Shown: positions 41,920 to 51,711 of the stretch, piece by piece | Position numbering within the stretch: the first letter of the stretch is position 1 | Layout: every line of letters begins with the position of its first letter | Source of the DNA: Comamonas testosteroni | Lineage (GTDB): Bacteria > Pseudomonadota > Gammaproteobacteria > Burkholderiales > Burkholderiaceae_C | Direction: 5' to 3' | NCBI RefSeq assembly: GCF_030505195.1 | Contig: NZ_CP129672.1 | Location: forward strand, 5,242,501 to 5,306,500 | Length of the DNA: 64,000 bases | Program-made: the position numbers and the translations under genes | The notes under the pieces: generated by a model | Seen by the model: the letters and a program-made list of their open reading frames with translations, nothing else | What the model was told of the DNA's origin: nothing | Databases searched by the model: none

Positions 41920-43128
41920 ATGCAAGCTTCTGTTTCCCTGCGTCTGGTGTTGATTCTGGGCCTGTTGTCGGCCATCGGTCCCTTTGCCATTGATATGTAT
42001 TTGCCCGCGCTGCCGCAAATCGGCGCCAGCCTGGGTGCCGAAGTCGGCGCTGTTCAAGCCAGCCTGACGGCGTTTTTTCTCTCGATCGGCGTCGGTCAGC
42101 TGCTCTACGGCCCGGTCTCCGACATGGTGGGCCGCAAGCCGCCGTTGTATTTCGGTCTGACGGTATTTGCAATTGCCAGCGTGGGCTGTGCGCTGGCCCC
42201 CAATATCGAGATACTGGTGGCTTTTCGCTTTATGCAGGGCCTGGGCGCTGCCGCTGGCATGGCCGTGCCGCGTGCCGTGGTGCGTGACTTGCATACCGGC
42301 CATGCCGCTGCGCGCATGATGTCGCTGCTGATGCTGGTCTTCAGCGTCTCGCCCATTCTGGCGCCGCTGGCTGGCAGCGGCGTGATTGCGGCGGCAGGCT
42401 GGCGTGCCGTGTTCTGGGTGGTTGCAGCCGCCGCCTTGCTGGGTTTGATTGCCACCTGGCGCGGTGTGGAGGAGACCCGCACGGCCGAGGCGCGGCTGGA
42501 CAGCAGCCTTGGAGGCGCGCTCAAGGCCTATCTGAGCCTGCTGCGCGACTGGCATTACCTGGGTCTGGTGTTTATCGGTGGTTGCGCCATGGCGGGCTTT
42601 TTTGTCTATCTGGCAGGCTCGCCTTTTGTGCTGATCAACTATTACGGCCTGTCGTCCACGCAGTACAGCATGGCGTTTGCTTTTAATGCCATTGCCTTTA
42701 TCGGGGCATCGCAGCTGACGGGGCGGCTAGGTCAGCGCTTTGGCCTGGTCAATGTGGTCAAGGCAGCGGCGTCGGCTTCGGGCTTCACCATGGCGGCCTT
42801 GCTGGCCTACTACCTCATGGGTGGCGAGCAACTGGTAGTGCTGATCGTGCTGTACTTCATCGCCAGTGCCTTCATGGGACTGGTGATTCCCACCACCTCG
42901 GTGCTGGCGCTGGAAGAGCATGGTGAGATTGCCGGTACGGCCTCGGCCCTGCTGGGCACGCTGCAGATGCTCAGCGGCGCGGCGGCCATGCAGATCGTGG
43001 GGCATTTTTCCAACGGCAAGCCCCTGCCCATGGTGGTTGGCATGGCAGCCGGAGCGCTGGTAGGCGTGGCGCTGACCTGGATAACGCTGGGCAAGTTGGC
43101 CGGTGCAAAGCGAGCCGCCCATGACTGA
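41920..43128 (+). CDS. Bcr/CflA-family multidrug efflux MFS transporter
   Basis: A 402-residue membrane protein with twelve segments. The first segment ends FAIDMYLPALPQIGASL, the Bcr/CflA signature, and motif A is GPVSDMVGRKPPLYFG. The family exports drugs such as bicyclomycin or chloramphenicol, and some members export sulfonamides. The ATG at 41920 was chosen because the 20 upstream codons are not conserved-looking. It overlaps the next transporter gene by eight bases, so both are probably co-expressed. Confidence 0.88.
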   Translation: MQASVSLRLVLILGLLSAIGPFAIDMYLPALPQIGASLGAEVGAVQASLTAFFLSIGVGQLLYGPVSDMVGRKPPLYFGLTVFAIASVGCALAPNIEILVAFRFMQGLGAAAGMAVPRAVVRDLHTGHAAARMMSLLMLVFSVSPILAPLAGSGVIAAAGWRAVFWVVAAAALLGLIATWRGVEETRTAEARLDSSLGGALKAYLSLLRDWHYLGLVFIGGCAMAGFFVYLAGSPFVLINYYGLSSTQYSMAFAFNAIAFIGASQLTGRLGQRFGLVNVVKAAASASGFTMAALLAYYLMGGEQLVVLIVLYFIASAFMGLVIPTTSVLALEEHGEIAGTASALLGTLQMLSGAAAMQIVGHFSNGKPLPMVVGMAAGALVGVALTWITLGKLAGAKRAAHD

Positions 43129-44566
43129 GCCCGCGAATGAAGCTGGGCTCAAAGCTCCTGCGGCTTATGACGGACTGCCCGATGGCGCGCGTGGCCGCGC
43201 CATGTTGGTCATTATTCTGGGTCTCACCCTGTCGGTGCTGGACAGCAGCATCGTCAACCTGGCCTTGCCCGCCATTGCGCGCGAGCTGCAGGCCAGCTCG
43301 GCCCTGACGCTGTGGGTGGTCAACGCCTATCAGCTCGCCGGTCTGGTGCTGCTGCTGCCGCTGGCGGCGCTGGGTGAGCGCCTGGGCTACCGGCGCATCT
43401 ATCTGCTGGGCATGACGGTGTTTGTCATTGCATCGGTGGCGGCCACGCTGGCCAGCTCGCTGGCCACTCTGATTGCGGCGCGCGTGTTTCAAGGCATGGG
43501 TGCGGCCGGCATCATGAGCGTGAATGCGGCGCTGGTGCGATTGACCTATCCGCGCGCCATGCTGGGACGCGGCATGGCCATCAACTCGCTGGTGGTGGCG
43601 ACTTCGTCCATGGCCGGGCCTTCGGTGGCCGCTGCCATCTTGTCGGTCGCCAGCTGGCCCTGGCTGTTTGCCATCAATGTGCCGCTGGGCTTGATGACCT
43701 TGTGGATGGGGCGCAAGGCGCTGCCGTCCAATCCCGTGGTGCGCAAGGATGGCGAGCCGATAGCGGCGCTTGACGTATTGCTCAATATCCTGATGTTCAC
43801 TCTGCTTTTTCTGGGCGGTGAGCAATTGGGCGTGCGCATGGGGCAGGATCAGGGCGCTGCGGGCAGCTCGCTGATGGCTTCGGGCTGGTGGTTGCTGGGC
43901 GCCGGGCTGATGGTCGGATATGTCTATCTGCGCCGCCAGTGGCACAAGGCGGCTCCTTTGTTTCCGGTCGATCTGCTGCGCATTCCCGTGTTCCGGCTGT
44001 CGATGTGCGGCTCGGTCTCTGCCTTTTGCGCGCAGATGCTGTCCTATCTGGCCCTGCCATTTCTGCTGCTGGAGGCGCGCGGTCTGTCACCCATGGAGGC
44101 AGGCATGCTGATCACGGCCTGGCCGCTGGCCACCGTGCTGACGGCGCCAGTGGCCGGGCGCCTGATCGGCAAGTATCCCGACGGACTGCTGGGCGGCATC
44201 GGCATGGCCATGTTTGCCTGCGGACTGTGGCTGCTGGCGGCCATGCCGGTTGATGTGGCGCACTGGGACATGGTCTGGCGCATGCTGCTGGCGGGCAGCG
44301 GCTTCGCGCTCTACCAGTCGCCCAACAATCACACCATCGTGACCTCGGCCCCCATGTCGCGCAGCGGTGCAGCAGGCGGTATGCTGAGTTCGGCCCGAAT
44401 GACCGGGCAGACGCTGGGTGCCGTGGTGCTGGCCACCATCTTTGCCATCTCGGGCGGGCATGGCGGCAATGCCGAACTGCTGGCGCTGGCTGTGGCCGGC
44501 TGTTTTGCGGCGCTGGCCGGAGTTTTCAGCATCTTGCGTGTACGCACGGGCAAGCCGCAGCATTGA
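43121..44566 (+). CDS. DHA2 (EmrB-like) MFS drug transporter
   Basis: A 481-residue protein of the 14-segment DHA2 group: LTLSVLDSSIVNLALPAIARELQ, then WVVNAYQLAGLVLLLPLAALGERLGYRR, with motif A, and motif C-like GAAGIMSVNAALVRL. It starts with ATG at 43121, overlapping the previous transporter by eight bases; an upstream in-frame ATG at 43103 lies inside that gene. Such proteins are proton-driven drug exporters. A weak GCAGCC/GGCTGC hairpin (44775-44789) with T-rich tail lies behind it. Confidence 0.87.
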   Translation: MTEPANEAGLKAPAAYDGLPDGARGRAMLVIILGLTLSVLDSSIVNLALPAIARELQASSALTLWVVNAYQLAGLVLLLPLAALGERLGYRRIYLLGMTVFVIASVAATLASSLATLIAARVFQGMGAAGIMSVNAALVRLTYPRAMLGRGMAINSLVVATSSMAGPSVAAAILSVASWPWLFAINVPLGLMTLWMGRKALPSNPVVRKDGEPIAALDVLLNILMFTLLFLGGEQLGVRMGQDQGAAGSSLMASGWWLLGAGLMVGYVYLRRQWHKAAPLFPVDLLRIPVFRLSMCGSVSAFCAQMLSYLALPFLLLEARGLSPMEAGMLITAWPLATVLTAPVAGRLIGKYPDGLLGGIGMAMFACGLWLLAAMPVDVAHWDMVWRMLLAGSGFALYQSPNNHTIVTSAPMSRSGAAGGMLSSARMTGQTLGAVVLATIFAISGGHGGNAELLALAVAGCFAALAGVFSILRVRTGKPQH

Positions 44567-44819
44567 TTTGGCAGCAAGAGGGGCTTCTGTCCTGATATTG
44601 AGAGCGCAGCCAGTTGCCAATTTCGGAGTTTTGCGGGTGCTGGCTCTAGTCCGTTATGACGAGGAGCCTTGCTGCCAAGGTTTTCTACAGTGGTGTCTCA
44701 ACCCAGAGAGCGCTGCGGCGCCGCGGGCCCACTTGACAGGAGACTGGCAGGCAGGTGATTGCCGGCATGTCATTGCAGCCTTTGGCTGCTTTACATTTTA
44801 TTAATATTGTCGGCGCACA

Positions 44820-46154
44820 ATGTTGACAAGTTCCTTAGTTCAGACCGTTCCACGTATGAAGATTGACCAGCCCGCTTCGCCGAGACCGCGCCGAGAGGCG
44901 CATTTTTCTTGCCTCCCCGGGGCAGGCCGGCAGGGTCATCACCAGCAGCGCTGGACGCTGGCTGTGGGGGCCATGCTGATCGCCGCAGCGCTGGCGGGCT
45001 GCTCCAAGCCCGAGGCGGAGCAAAAAGGCCCGGCCAAGTCCGACCCCAAGGTCGGCGTGCTCACCTTGCAGTCGCAAAGCCAGCAGCTGGATGCCAGCCT
45101 GCCAGGGCGTACCCGCGCCTTCATGACGGCCGAAGTACGCCCCCAGGTTTCGGGCATCATTCAGCAGCGTTTGTTCACCGAAGGCGCTCAGGTCAAGCAG
45201 GGTCAGCAGCTCTATCAGATCGATGCCGCATCGTTGAAGGCTGCCGAGGCCAGCGCCGCAGCCGCCGTGGCCAAGGCCGAAGCCAGCCAGCGCACGCTGG
45301 CGGCAACGGCGCGGCGCAATGCCGAGCTGGTCAAGATCGACGCGATCAGCAAGCAGGCCTTTGACGAAAGCCAGGCGGCGGCCGCCCAGTCCGCTTCGGA
45401 CGTGGCCGTGGCCAAGGCCAATCTGGAAACAGCACGCATCAATCTCAAGTACAGCCGCATCGAGGCTCCCATCGGCGGCCGCATCGCGCTGTCTACCGTC
45501 ACGCCGGGCGCGCTGGTCACGGCCAATCAGGCCACGGCGCTCACCACCATCGTGCAGCTCGACCCCATGTATGTGGACTTCACCCAGTCCAGCACCGATC
45601 TGATGCAGCTCAAGCGTGATCTGGAGTCCGGCCGCTACCAGAAGGTGGAGGGCAACAAGATTCCCGTGCGCATCCAGCTCGACGACGGCAGCGACTACCC
45701 GCATCAGGGCAAGCTGGCCTTTGCGGGCGTGATCGTCAACGACACGACCGGCACGCTGACCCTGCGCGCCGAGGTGCCCAATCCCGACGGCATGCTCATG
45801 CCCGGCATGTATGTGAAGGCCTTGCTGCCGACGGCTCTGGCACCCGATGCCTTGCTGGTGCCGCAGCAGTCGGTGACCCGCGACCTGACCGGACGTGCCA
45901 ATGTCATGGTCGTCAAGGACGGCGATGTGGTTGAAAAGCGCGATGTCGAACTCGATCGCGCCGTGGGTGCTTTCTGGTTGCTCAAGACGGGCCTGAAAGC
46001 CGGCGAGCGTGTGATGGTGGATGGCTTTCAGCGCATCAAGCCCGGCGACAAGGTCCAGACCGTGGAGGTGGATCTGAAGGCCAAGGCCGAGCGCAAGAGC
46101 CAGCGTGGCGAGCCGCCTGTCCAGGCCGCTGCCGATGCGCCTGCCAAGAAGTAA
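44820..46154 (+). CDS. RND efflux membrane fusion protein (AcrA/MexA-like)
   Basis: A 444-residue periplasmic adaptor. An N-terminal lipoprotein signal (LIAAALAGC, lipobox near residue 61) is preceded by a long positively charged stretch, so an internal start such as the ATG at 44856 is also possible. The core has the two lipoyl halves (VRPQVSGIIQQRLFTEGAQVKQGQQLYQID and ISLKYSRIEAPIGGRI-like NLKYSRIEAPIGGRI), the alpha hairpin and the beta-barrel (PNPDGMLMPGMYVKAL). It links the inner-membrane pump and outer-membrane channel encoded next. Confidence 0.92.
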   Translation: MLTSSLVQTVPRMKIDQPASPRPRREAHFSCLPGAGRQGHHQQRWTLAVGAMLIAAALAGCSKPEAEQKGPAKSDPKVGVLTLQSQSQQLDASLPGRTRAFMTAEVRPQVSGIIQQRLFTEGAQVKQGQQLYQIDAASLKAAEASAAAAVAKAEASQRTLAATARRNAELVKIDAISKQAFDESQAAAAQSASDVAVAKANLETARINLKYSRIEAPIGGRIALSTVTPGALVTANQATALTTIVQLDPMYVDFTQSSTDLMQLKRDLESGRYQKVEGNKIPVRIQLDDGSDYPHQGKLAFAGVIVNDTTGTLTLRAEVPNPDGMLMPGMYVKALLPTALAPDALLVPQQSVTRDLTGRANVMVVKDGDVVEKRDVELDRAVGAFWLLKTGLKAGERVMVDGFQRIKPGDKVQTVEVDLKAKAERKSQRGEPPVQAAADAPAKK

Positions 46155-46172
46155 GCAAGGCAGGCGACATAC

Positions 46173-49100
46173 ATGGCTCAGTTCTTCATCAACCGGCCCA
46201 TCTTCGCGTGGGTCATCGCCATCATCATCATGCTGGCCGGGGCTTTGTCGATCAAGCTGCTGCCACTGGAGCAGTACCCCGAGATCGCTCCGCCCCGCGT
46301 GACCATCGGCGCCCAGTACACGGGTGCTTCGGCCGAGACGGTCGAAAACTCGGTGACGCAGATCATCGAGCAGCAGATCAAGGGCATCGACAACATGCTC
46401 TACATGAGCTCGACCAGCAATGCGTCGGGTCAGGCTCGCATCACGCTGACCTTTGCTCCGGGCACCAATGTCGACGTGGCGCAGGTGCAGGTGCAAAACA
46501 AGATTCAGGGCGCGGTCAACCGCCTGCCGGACTCCGTGAAGACGCGCGGCGTCTTCATCAACAAGGGCGGCCAGGATTTTCTGGTCACCTACAGCTTTTA
46601 TTCGCCCGATGAAGATGTGACCGCCGTGGACATCGGCGACTACATCAACAGCAATCTGGTGGACATCATCGGGCGCATCGAAGGTGTCGGTGACATCAAC
46701 GTCTTCGGCACGCCCTATGCGATGCGCATCTGGATGGACCCGGCCAAGATGGAGAAGTACGGGCTGATTCCCTCCGATCTGAGCAATGCGCTCAACGCGC
46801 AAAATGCCCAGGTATCCGCAGGTCAGCTGGGAGCCTTGCCTGCGGTGCAGAACCAGCAGCTGAATGCCACCATCACGGCGCGCACCAAGCTCAAGACCGT
46901 GGAGCAGTTCGAGAGCATCGTGCTCAAATCTTCGAATGACGGCTCTGTCGTCACCATCAAGGACGTGGCCCGGGTGGAACTGGGCGCCGACAATCTGTCC
47001 ATCCAGGCCAAGCTCAACGGCATGCCGGGCGCAGGCATGGGCATCATCCTGGCCGACGGTGCCAATGCCATGGCGGTGTCGGATGCAGTGGCGGCCAAGC
47101 TGGCCGAGCTCAAGCCCTTCTTTCCCAACCAGATCGACTATTTCGTGAGTTCGGACTCCACGCCCTTTGTGCGGGCCTCGATCAGCGAAGTGGTGCATGC
47201 GTTGGGCGAGGCCATGGTGCTGGTGGTGATTGTGATGTTCGTGTTCCTGCAGAACTTCCGCGCCACGCTGATCCCCGCCATTGCCGTGCCGGTGGTTCTG
47301 CTGGGCACCTTCGGCGTGCTTTCCGTGGCGGGCTTCTCCATCAATACCCTGACCATGTTTGCCATGGTGCTGGCCATCGGCCTGCTGGTGGACGATGCCA
47401 TCGTGGTGGTCGAGAACGTGGAGCGGGTGATGCACGAGACAGGCAAGTCTCCCAAGGAGGCGACGCGCCAGTCCATGAAGGAAATCACGCCTGCGCTGGT
47501 CGGCATCGGGGTCACGCTGTCGGCGGTGTTCGTGCCCATGGCCTTTTTTGGCGGCTCCACGGGTGTGATCTATCGCCAGTTCTCCATCACCATCGTGGCG
47601 GCCATGGCGCTGTCCGTGTTCGTGGCGCTGACGCTGACGCCGGCGCTGTGCGCGACGCTTCTGAAGGCCCCGGATCTCGGTCACGGAGATAGCCACGAGC
47701 GTCCCATACGCTCCGGGGTTCTGGGTATCAACGACCGGTTCTTCCGCTGGTTCAACCGCAATTTCGATGCGGCTGCCAACCGCTACCAGAGCACGGTGGC
47801 CTTCAGTCTGGGCCGGGCCAAGCGCATGATGCTGATCTTCCTGGCCGTGCTGGCCGCAGTCTGGTTGCTGATGGCCAAGCTGCCCACCTCGTTTCTGCCT
47901 GACGAGGACCAGGGCTTTGTCTATGTCAACGTCAATCTGCCGTCTGGCGCTTCGGACGCCCGTCTGCAGGAGGTCCTGGACCAGGTGCGCGAATACCTGG
48001 CCAAGCAGCCGGATGTGATCAGTTTCAACCAGGTTTCCGGCCTCAACGGCGACCAGAGTTCTGCGCGCGGCTTCATTCGCCTGAAGCCCTGGAGCATGCG
48101 GCCTCTGCCTTCGCAATCGGCCGCTGCCATTGCGAACAAGGCGACCCGGGAGCTGGCCGGCATCCGCGATGCCCGTGTGCAAGTGGTGCTGCCGCCTGCA
48201 GTGCGCGGCCTGGGTTCGAGCTCGGGCTACAACTTCATGATCAAGGACATCAACGGTGTGGGCCATGAAGCGCTGCTCGCCGCGCGTGATCAGGTACTTG
48301 GCGAAATGCGTGCCAGCAATCTGCTGACGGCTGTGCGCACCACCAATCTGGAAGACGCCAGCGAGCTGCGCGTGGATGTGGATGACCGCAAGGCTGCCGC
48401 TCTGGGGCTGGCGTACACCGATATCAACAGCGTGCTCTCCAGCGCCATGGGCGGCACCTATGTGAACGACTTCCTGAACAACGGTCGCGTCAAGCGTGTC
48501 TACATCATGGGCGATGCGCAGTACCGCATGCTGCCCAGCGATATTGCCAAATGGACGGTGCGCAACAACAAGGGCGAGATGGTGCCTTTCGGAGCCTTCT
48601 CCAAAACCTACTGGGCCTACGGCTCGCCCCAACTGCTGCGCTATAACGGCAGCCCGGCCTATGAGTTTGAAGGCCGTGCTGCAGCGGGTATCAGCTCTGG
48701 TACCGCTATGGCGACGGTGGAAGACATCCTGAAGAAGCTGCCCAACGGCATTGCCTACGAATGGACGGGGGCTTCCTTGCAGGAGCGCCAGTCCGGTGCG
48801 CAGGCGCCCATGCTGTATGCCATCTCGATTCTGTTCGTCTTCCTGTGCCTGGCCGCACTCTATGAAAGCTGGACGGTGCCGCTGTCGGTGATGCTGGCTG
48901 TGCCGCTGGGCGTGGTGGGCGCGCTGCTGGCGACCTATACGCGCGGCCTGACCAACGACGTGTATTTCCAGGTCGGCCTGCTCACCACCGTAGGTCTCGC
49001 GGCAAAGAACGCGATCCTGATCGTGGAGTTTGCGGTGCAGCTGCAGGAGCAAGGCAAGAAGCTGTTCGATGCGACGGTGGAAGCCGTGCGTCTGCGTCTG

Positions 49101-49340
49101 CGTCCCATCCTGATGACTTCTCTGGCCTTTGGTTTCGGTGTGATTCCGCTGGCCATCGGCACCGGCGCAGGTGCTGGTGGCCGCAATGCCATCGGCACGG
49201 CCGTGCTGGGCGGCATGGTGGCATCGACGGTGCTGGGCATCTTCCTCGTGCCGGTGTTCTTCCTGCTGGTGCGCAGCTGGTTCAAGAGCCACTCGCGCAG
49301 CGATGAGGCGCATGACGTCAACAAGGAGAGCGCAGCATGA
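46173..49340 (+). CDS. RND efflux pump permease (HAE1 type, AcrB/MexB-like)
   Basis: A 1055-residue proton-driven pump. It starts MAQFFINRPIFAWVIAIIIMLAG, the HAE1 hallmark, and has twelve membrane segments with two large periplasmic loops. The proton-relay pair Asp-Asp is in IGLLVDDAIVVVENVERVM. The porter domain (DFLVTYSFYSPDEDVTAVD, KTVEQFESIVLKSSNDG) is complete, so it is probably functional. Expected substrates are amphiphilic drugs, solvents or bile-salt-like compounds. The stop overlaps the outer-membrane gene by four bases (ATGA). Confidence 0.94.
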   Translation: MAQFFINRPIFAWVIAIIIMLAGALSIKLLPLEQYPEIAPPRVTIGAQYTGASAETVENSVTQIIEQQIKGIDNMLYMSSTSNASGQARITLTFAPGTNVDVAQVQVQNKIQGAVNRLPDSVKTRGVFINKGGQDFLVTYSFYSPDEDVTAVDIGDYINSNLVDIIGRIEGVGDINVFGTPYAMRIWMDPAKMEKYGLIPSDLSNALNAQNAQVSAGQLGALPAVQNQQLNATITARTKLKTVEQFESIVLKSSNDGSVVTIKDVARVELGADNLSIQAKLNGMPGAGMGIILADGANAMAVSDAVAAKLAELKPFFPNQIDYFVSSDSTPFVRASISEVVHALGEAMVLVVIVMFVFLQNFRATLIPAIAVPVVLLGTFGVLSVAGFSINTLTMFAMVLAIGLLVDDAIVVVENVERVMHETGKSPKEATRQSMKEITPALVGIGVTLSAVFVPMAFFGGSTGVIYRQFSITIVAAMALSVFVALTLTPALCATLLKAPDLGHGDSHERPIRSGVLGINDRFFRWFNRNFDAAANRYQSTVAFSLGRAKRMMLIFLAVLAAVWLLMAKLPTSFLPDEDQGFVYVNVNLPSGASDARLQEVLDQVREYLAKQPDVISFNQVSGLNGDQSSARGFIRLKPWSMRPLPSQSAAAIANKATRELAGIRDARVQVVLPPAVRGLGSSSGYNFMIKDINGVGHEALLAARDQVLGEMRASNLLTAVRTTNLEDASELRVDVDDRKAAALGLAYTDINSVLSSAMGGTYVNDFLNNGRVKRVYIMGDAQYRMLPSDIAKWTVRNNKGEMVPFGAFSKTYWAYGSPQLLRYNGSPAYEFEGRAAAGISSGTAMATVEDILKKLPNGIAYEWTGASLQERQSGAQAPMLYAISILFVFLCLAALYESWTVPLSVMLAVPLGVVGALLATYTRGLTNDVYFQVGLLTTVGLAAKNAILIVEFAVQLQEQGKKLFDATVEAVRLRLRPILMTSLAFGFGVIPLAIGTGAGAGGRNAIGTAVLGGMVASTVLGIFLVPVFFLLVRSWFKSHSRSDEAHDVNKESAA

Positions 49341-50776
49341 GGCGCCTGAGCATGAAATTTTCGACCATGGCGGCCGCTGCGGTGACGGCCTTGCTGGCGG
49401 GATGCAATCTGGCGCCGGTCTATAAAACGCCTGATCTGCCCGTGCCCGAGACCGTCTCCGGCAATGCCATCCCGGCCCAGGCCAGCGAGGCGGCGCTGCA
49501 ACAGGCCCAGGCGCTGCAATGGCTGCAGTCGCCGCAGCTGCGCGAGGTGGTGGCGCTGGCGCTGAGCAACAATCGCGATCTGCGCGTTGCGCTGGAAAAC
49601 ATCGAGAAGGCCCGGGCCCAGTACGGCATCACCAGAGCCGACCTGCTGCCGGGCATCACGGCCCAGGCGCAGAGCAATCGCACGCGCACCGCAGGCGATC
49701 TGACGACGGCCGGGCGTTCCAGCATCACCGAGCAATACACGGCCCAACTGGGTTTTGCCAGCTACGAGCTGGACCTGTGGGGGCGCATCCGCAATCTGAG
49801 CGAAGCCTCGTTGCAGCAGTTTCTGCAAAGCCAGGACAACCAGCGCAATGTGCAGATCGCTCTGGTGGCCGATGTGGTCAATGCCTGGCTGACGCTGGCT
49901 GCCGATCAGGCGCGCCTGCAGCTGGCCAAGGACACACTGGACAGCCGCATCAAGGCTTTCGAGCTGACAAGGCGCATGTATGAGCTGGGCTCGACCTCCG
50001 GCCTGGTGCTGGCCCAGAACCAGACCACGGTCGATACGGCGCGCGGTGATGTGGCCGGTTATACCTCTCAGGTCGACAGAGATCGCAATGCCCTGCAACT
50101 GCTGGTGGGCGGCCCGGTGCCTGCGCAACTGCTGCCCACCGCCCAGACCCTGACGGGCGCGGCAGACACGGCAGCTCTCAAGGTTGTGCCTGTGCCTCTG
50201 CCCTCATCGGTACTGCTCAAGCGCCCGGATGTGCAGGCTGCGGAGCGCAATCTGCAGGCCATGAATGCCAATATAGGCGCAGCCAGAGCGGCGCTGTTTC
50301 CCAGCATCACGCTCACCGGCAGCGTCGGCTCTGGAAGCAACGAGCTGGACCGCCTGTTCGGCAACAACAACAGCACCTGGAGTTTCATCCCTCTGGTCAA
50401 GCTGCCGATTTTTGATGGCGGGCGCAACCGCGCCAATGTACAAGTGGCCGAGAGCAATCAGCGCATTGCGCTGAGTCAGTACGAGAAGTCCGTGCAGACC
50501 GCCTTCAAGGAGGTGGCGGATGTGCTGGCCGACCGCGCCCAGTGGGATGAGCGGCTGGCCGCCCAGACCAGCATGGTGGCCAATACGCAAAAAGCCTTCG
50601 ATTTGTCGAATGCTCGCTTCCAGGCCGGCGTGGACAACTATCTGACAGTGCTGGATGCGCAGCGCAGCCTTTATACCGCGCAGCAGACCTTGATAGGCCT
50701 GCGCCTGTCGGAGCAACTCAACCGGGTGACCTTGTGGAAGGCATTGGGTGGGGAAGAGGCCGCACAGCCGGTTTGA
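49337..50776 (+). CDS. outer-membrane efflux channel (OprM/NodT family)
   Basis: A 479-residue channel protein. A lipoprotein signal is visible (AAAAVTALLAGCNLAPVYKTPDLPVPE), with NodT-type APxYxxP following the lipobox. Two TolC-like repeats include SYELDLWGRIRNLSEASLQQFLQS and LLKRPDVQAAERNLQAMNANIGAARAALFPSITLTGSVG. It completes the tripartite pump with the adaptor and permease, to which it is translationally coupled. A strong terminator closes the operon 20 bases downstream. Confidence 0.93.
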   Translation: MRRLSMKFSTMAAAAVTALLAGCNLAPVYKTPDLPVPETVSGNAIPAQASEAALQQAQALQWLQSPQLREVVALALSNNRDLRVALENIEKARAQYGITRADLLPGITAQAQSNRTRTAGDLTTAGRSSITEQYTAQLGFASYELDLWGRIRNLSEASLQQFLQSQDNQRNVQIALVADVVNAWLTLAADQARLQLAKDTLDSRIKAFELTRRMYELGSTSGLVLAQNQTTVDTARGDVAGYTSQVDRDRNALQLLVGGPVPAQLLPTAQTLTGAADTAALKVVPVPLPSSVLLKRPDVQAAERNLQAMNANIGAARAALFPSITLTGSVGSGSNELDRLFGNNNSTWSFIPLVKLPIFDGGRNRANVQVAESNQRIALSQYEKSVQTAFKEVADVLADRAQWDERLAAQTSMVANTQKAFDLSNARFQAGVDNYLTVLDAQRSLYTAQQTLIGLRLSEQLNRVTLWKALGGEEAAQPV

Positions 50777-50795
50777 TGGAGGGAGCTCGCTCCAG

Positions 50796-50834
50796 AAACA
50801 AAGCCGCAGTCCGAAAGACTGCGGCTTTGTTTTT
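50796..50834 (+). terminator. intrinsic terminator of the RND operon
   Basis: AAACAAAGCCGCAGTC (50796-50811) pairs exactly with GACTGCGGCTTTGTTT (50817-50832) around CGAAA; T residues follow on the plus strand and the mirrored A-run would serve the convergent TetR gene too. Confidence 0.92.
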
Positions 50835-50835
50835 G

Positions 50836-50871
50836 ATAGCTACTATCGCTTTGCCAGTAAGCGATTAGGCC
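50836..50871. repeat. small hairpin of the AGCTA/AAGCG dispersed type
   Basis: ATCGCTT and AAGCGAT form a 7-base-pair stem (around 50845-50866), flanked by GATAGCTA. The sequence resembles the hairpin at 26274 and the 18-base repeat at 30786 and 38917, so these may be one small repeat family. The relation is loose. Confidence 0.4.
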
Positions 50872-50902
50872 GGATTTCATTGAAATTCCGGCGCGCCAAC
50901 TC

Positions 50903-51541
50903 TCAAGGCATCTTGAACAGCAGAGCCACCTGAAGCCGGAACAGGGTCCCGGCATTCATGGGAACTTCGGGGTGAATCACGGTGTTGTTCATCATGGCCA
51001 GCCACAGAGGCGCGAGCAGCAATTCCGGATGCTGCACCAGCTCGGGTGCCTTGAGCTCGTTGCGTTGGGCGGCCAGTTGCGCGAGCCGGGTGAAATGCTC
51101 GAGCAAGGCGTCGTGGACGTAGCGGCGATACATCTGCGCCAGCAGCGGAAACTCCAGGCCTTCGGCGACGACCAGTCTGGCCGTGGCAGAGCGGCCGCTG
51201 CTGTCAATGACCTCCGCCGCAGCGCCCACGGTGCGCAGAAGATACTCGCCCACCGATTCATGCTCGTGCATCGGGCTGGATTGCAAGGCCACGGCGGCCG
51301 AGGCGATATGTGTCTGGATGACGGCTTCGAACAGGGCTTCCTTGCTGTCGAAATAGCGAAACAGCGTGACCTTTGACAGTCCCGCGCGCTGTGCCACCGA
51401 AGCCGTGGTGCCACGCGCATAGCCGTGTTCCAGAAATTCTGCAAACGCAGCCGCCACGATGGAGCGGCGCGTGGCCTGAGTCTTTTGCGGACTGGGGCCG
51501 CGAGGCGTGCGCTTGGGACGTGCGGTGTCTGGTTCAATCAT
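50903..51541 (-). CDS. TetR-family regulator downstream of the RND operon
   Basis: A 212-residue TetR regulator: SIVAAAFAEFLEHGYARGTTASVAQRAGLSKVTLFRYFDSKEALFEAVI is the helix-turn-helix region. It lies convergent to the RND operon and far from its promoter; control of the pump is possible but not shown. It may instead control the flavodoxin-like gene or itself. It shares its promoter-side region (51542-51711) with no divergent gene. Confidence 0.86.
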   Translation of the reverse strand: MIEPDTARPKRTPRGPSPQKTQATRRSIVAAAFAEFLEHGYARGTTASVAQRAGLSKVTLFRYFDSKEALFEAVIQTHIASAAVALQSSPMHEHESVGEYLLRTVGAAAEVIDSSGRSATARLVVAEGLEFPLLAQMYRRYVHDALLEHFTRLAQLAAQRNELKAPELVQHPELLLAPLWLAMMNNTVIHPEVPMNAGTLFRLQVALLFKMP

Positions 51542-51711
51542 GGACGCAAGAGCTGGTGAAGTCGCAGACTATGCCTGCTTGGGGGCGCGCATCGGGGAAA
51601 AGCATGCGCGCGCAATGATGGCACATTTATACAAGCCGATTCGAAGGTCCCATTCTTGCCCTTGTCTGGAGCCTCTCCTGTCCAGAATGATGCGGGCAAA
51701 CCCTTGTTTTT

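Noticed and set aside
44835..49313. A 1492-codon open frame on the minus strand across the RND adaptor and permease genes
   Set aside because: It lies fully antisense to two well-recognised genes; long antisense frames are expected with strong G/C third-position bias. Its His/Gln/Arg-rich translation has no family resemblance and it has no ribosome site.
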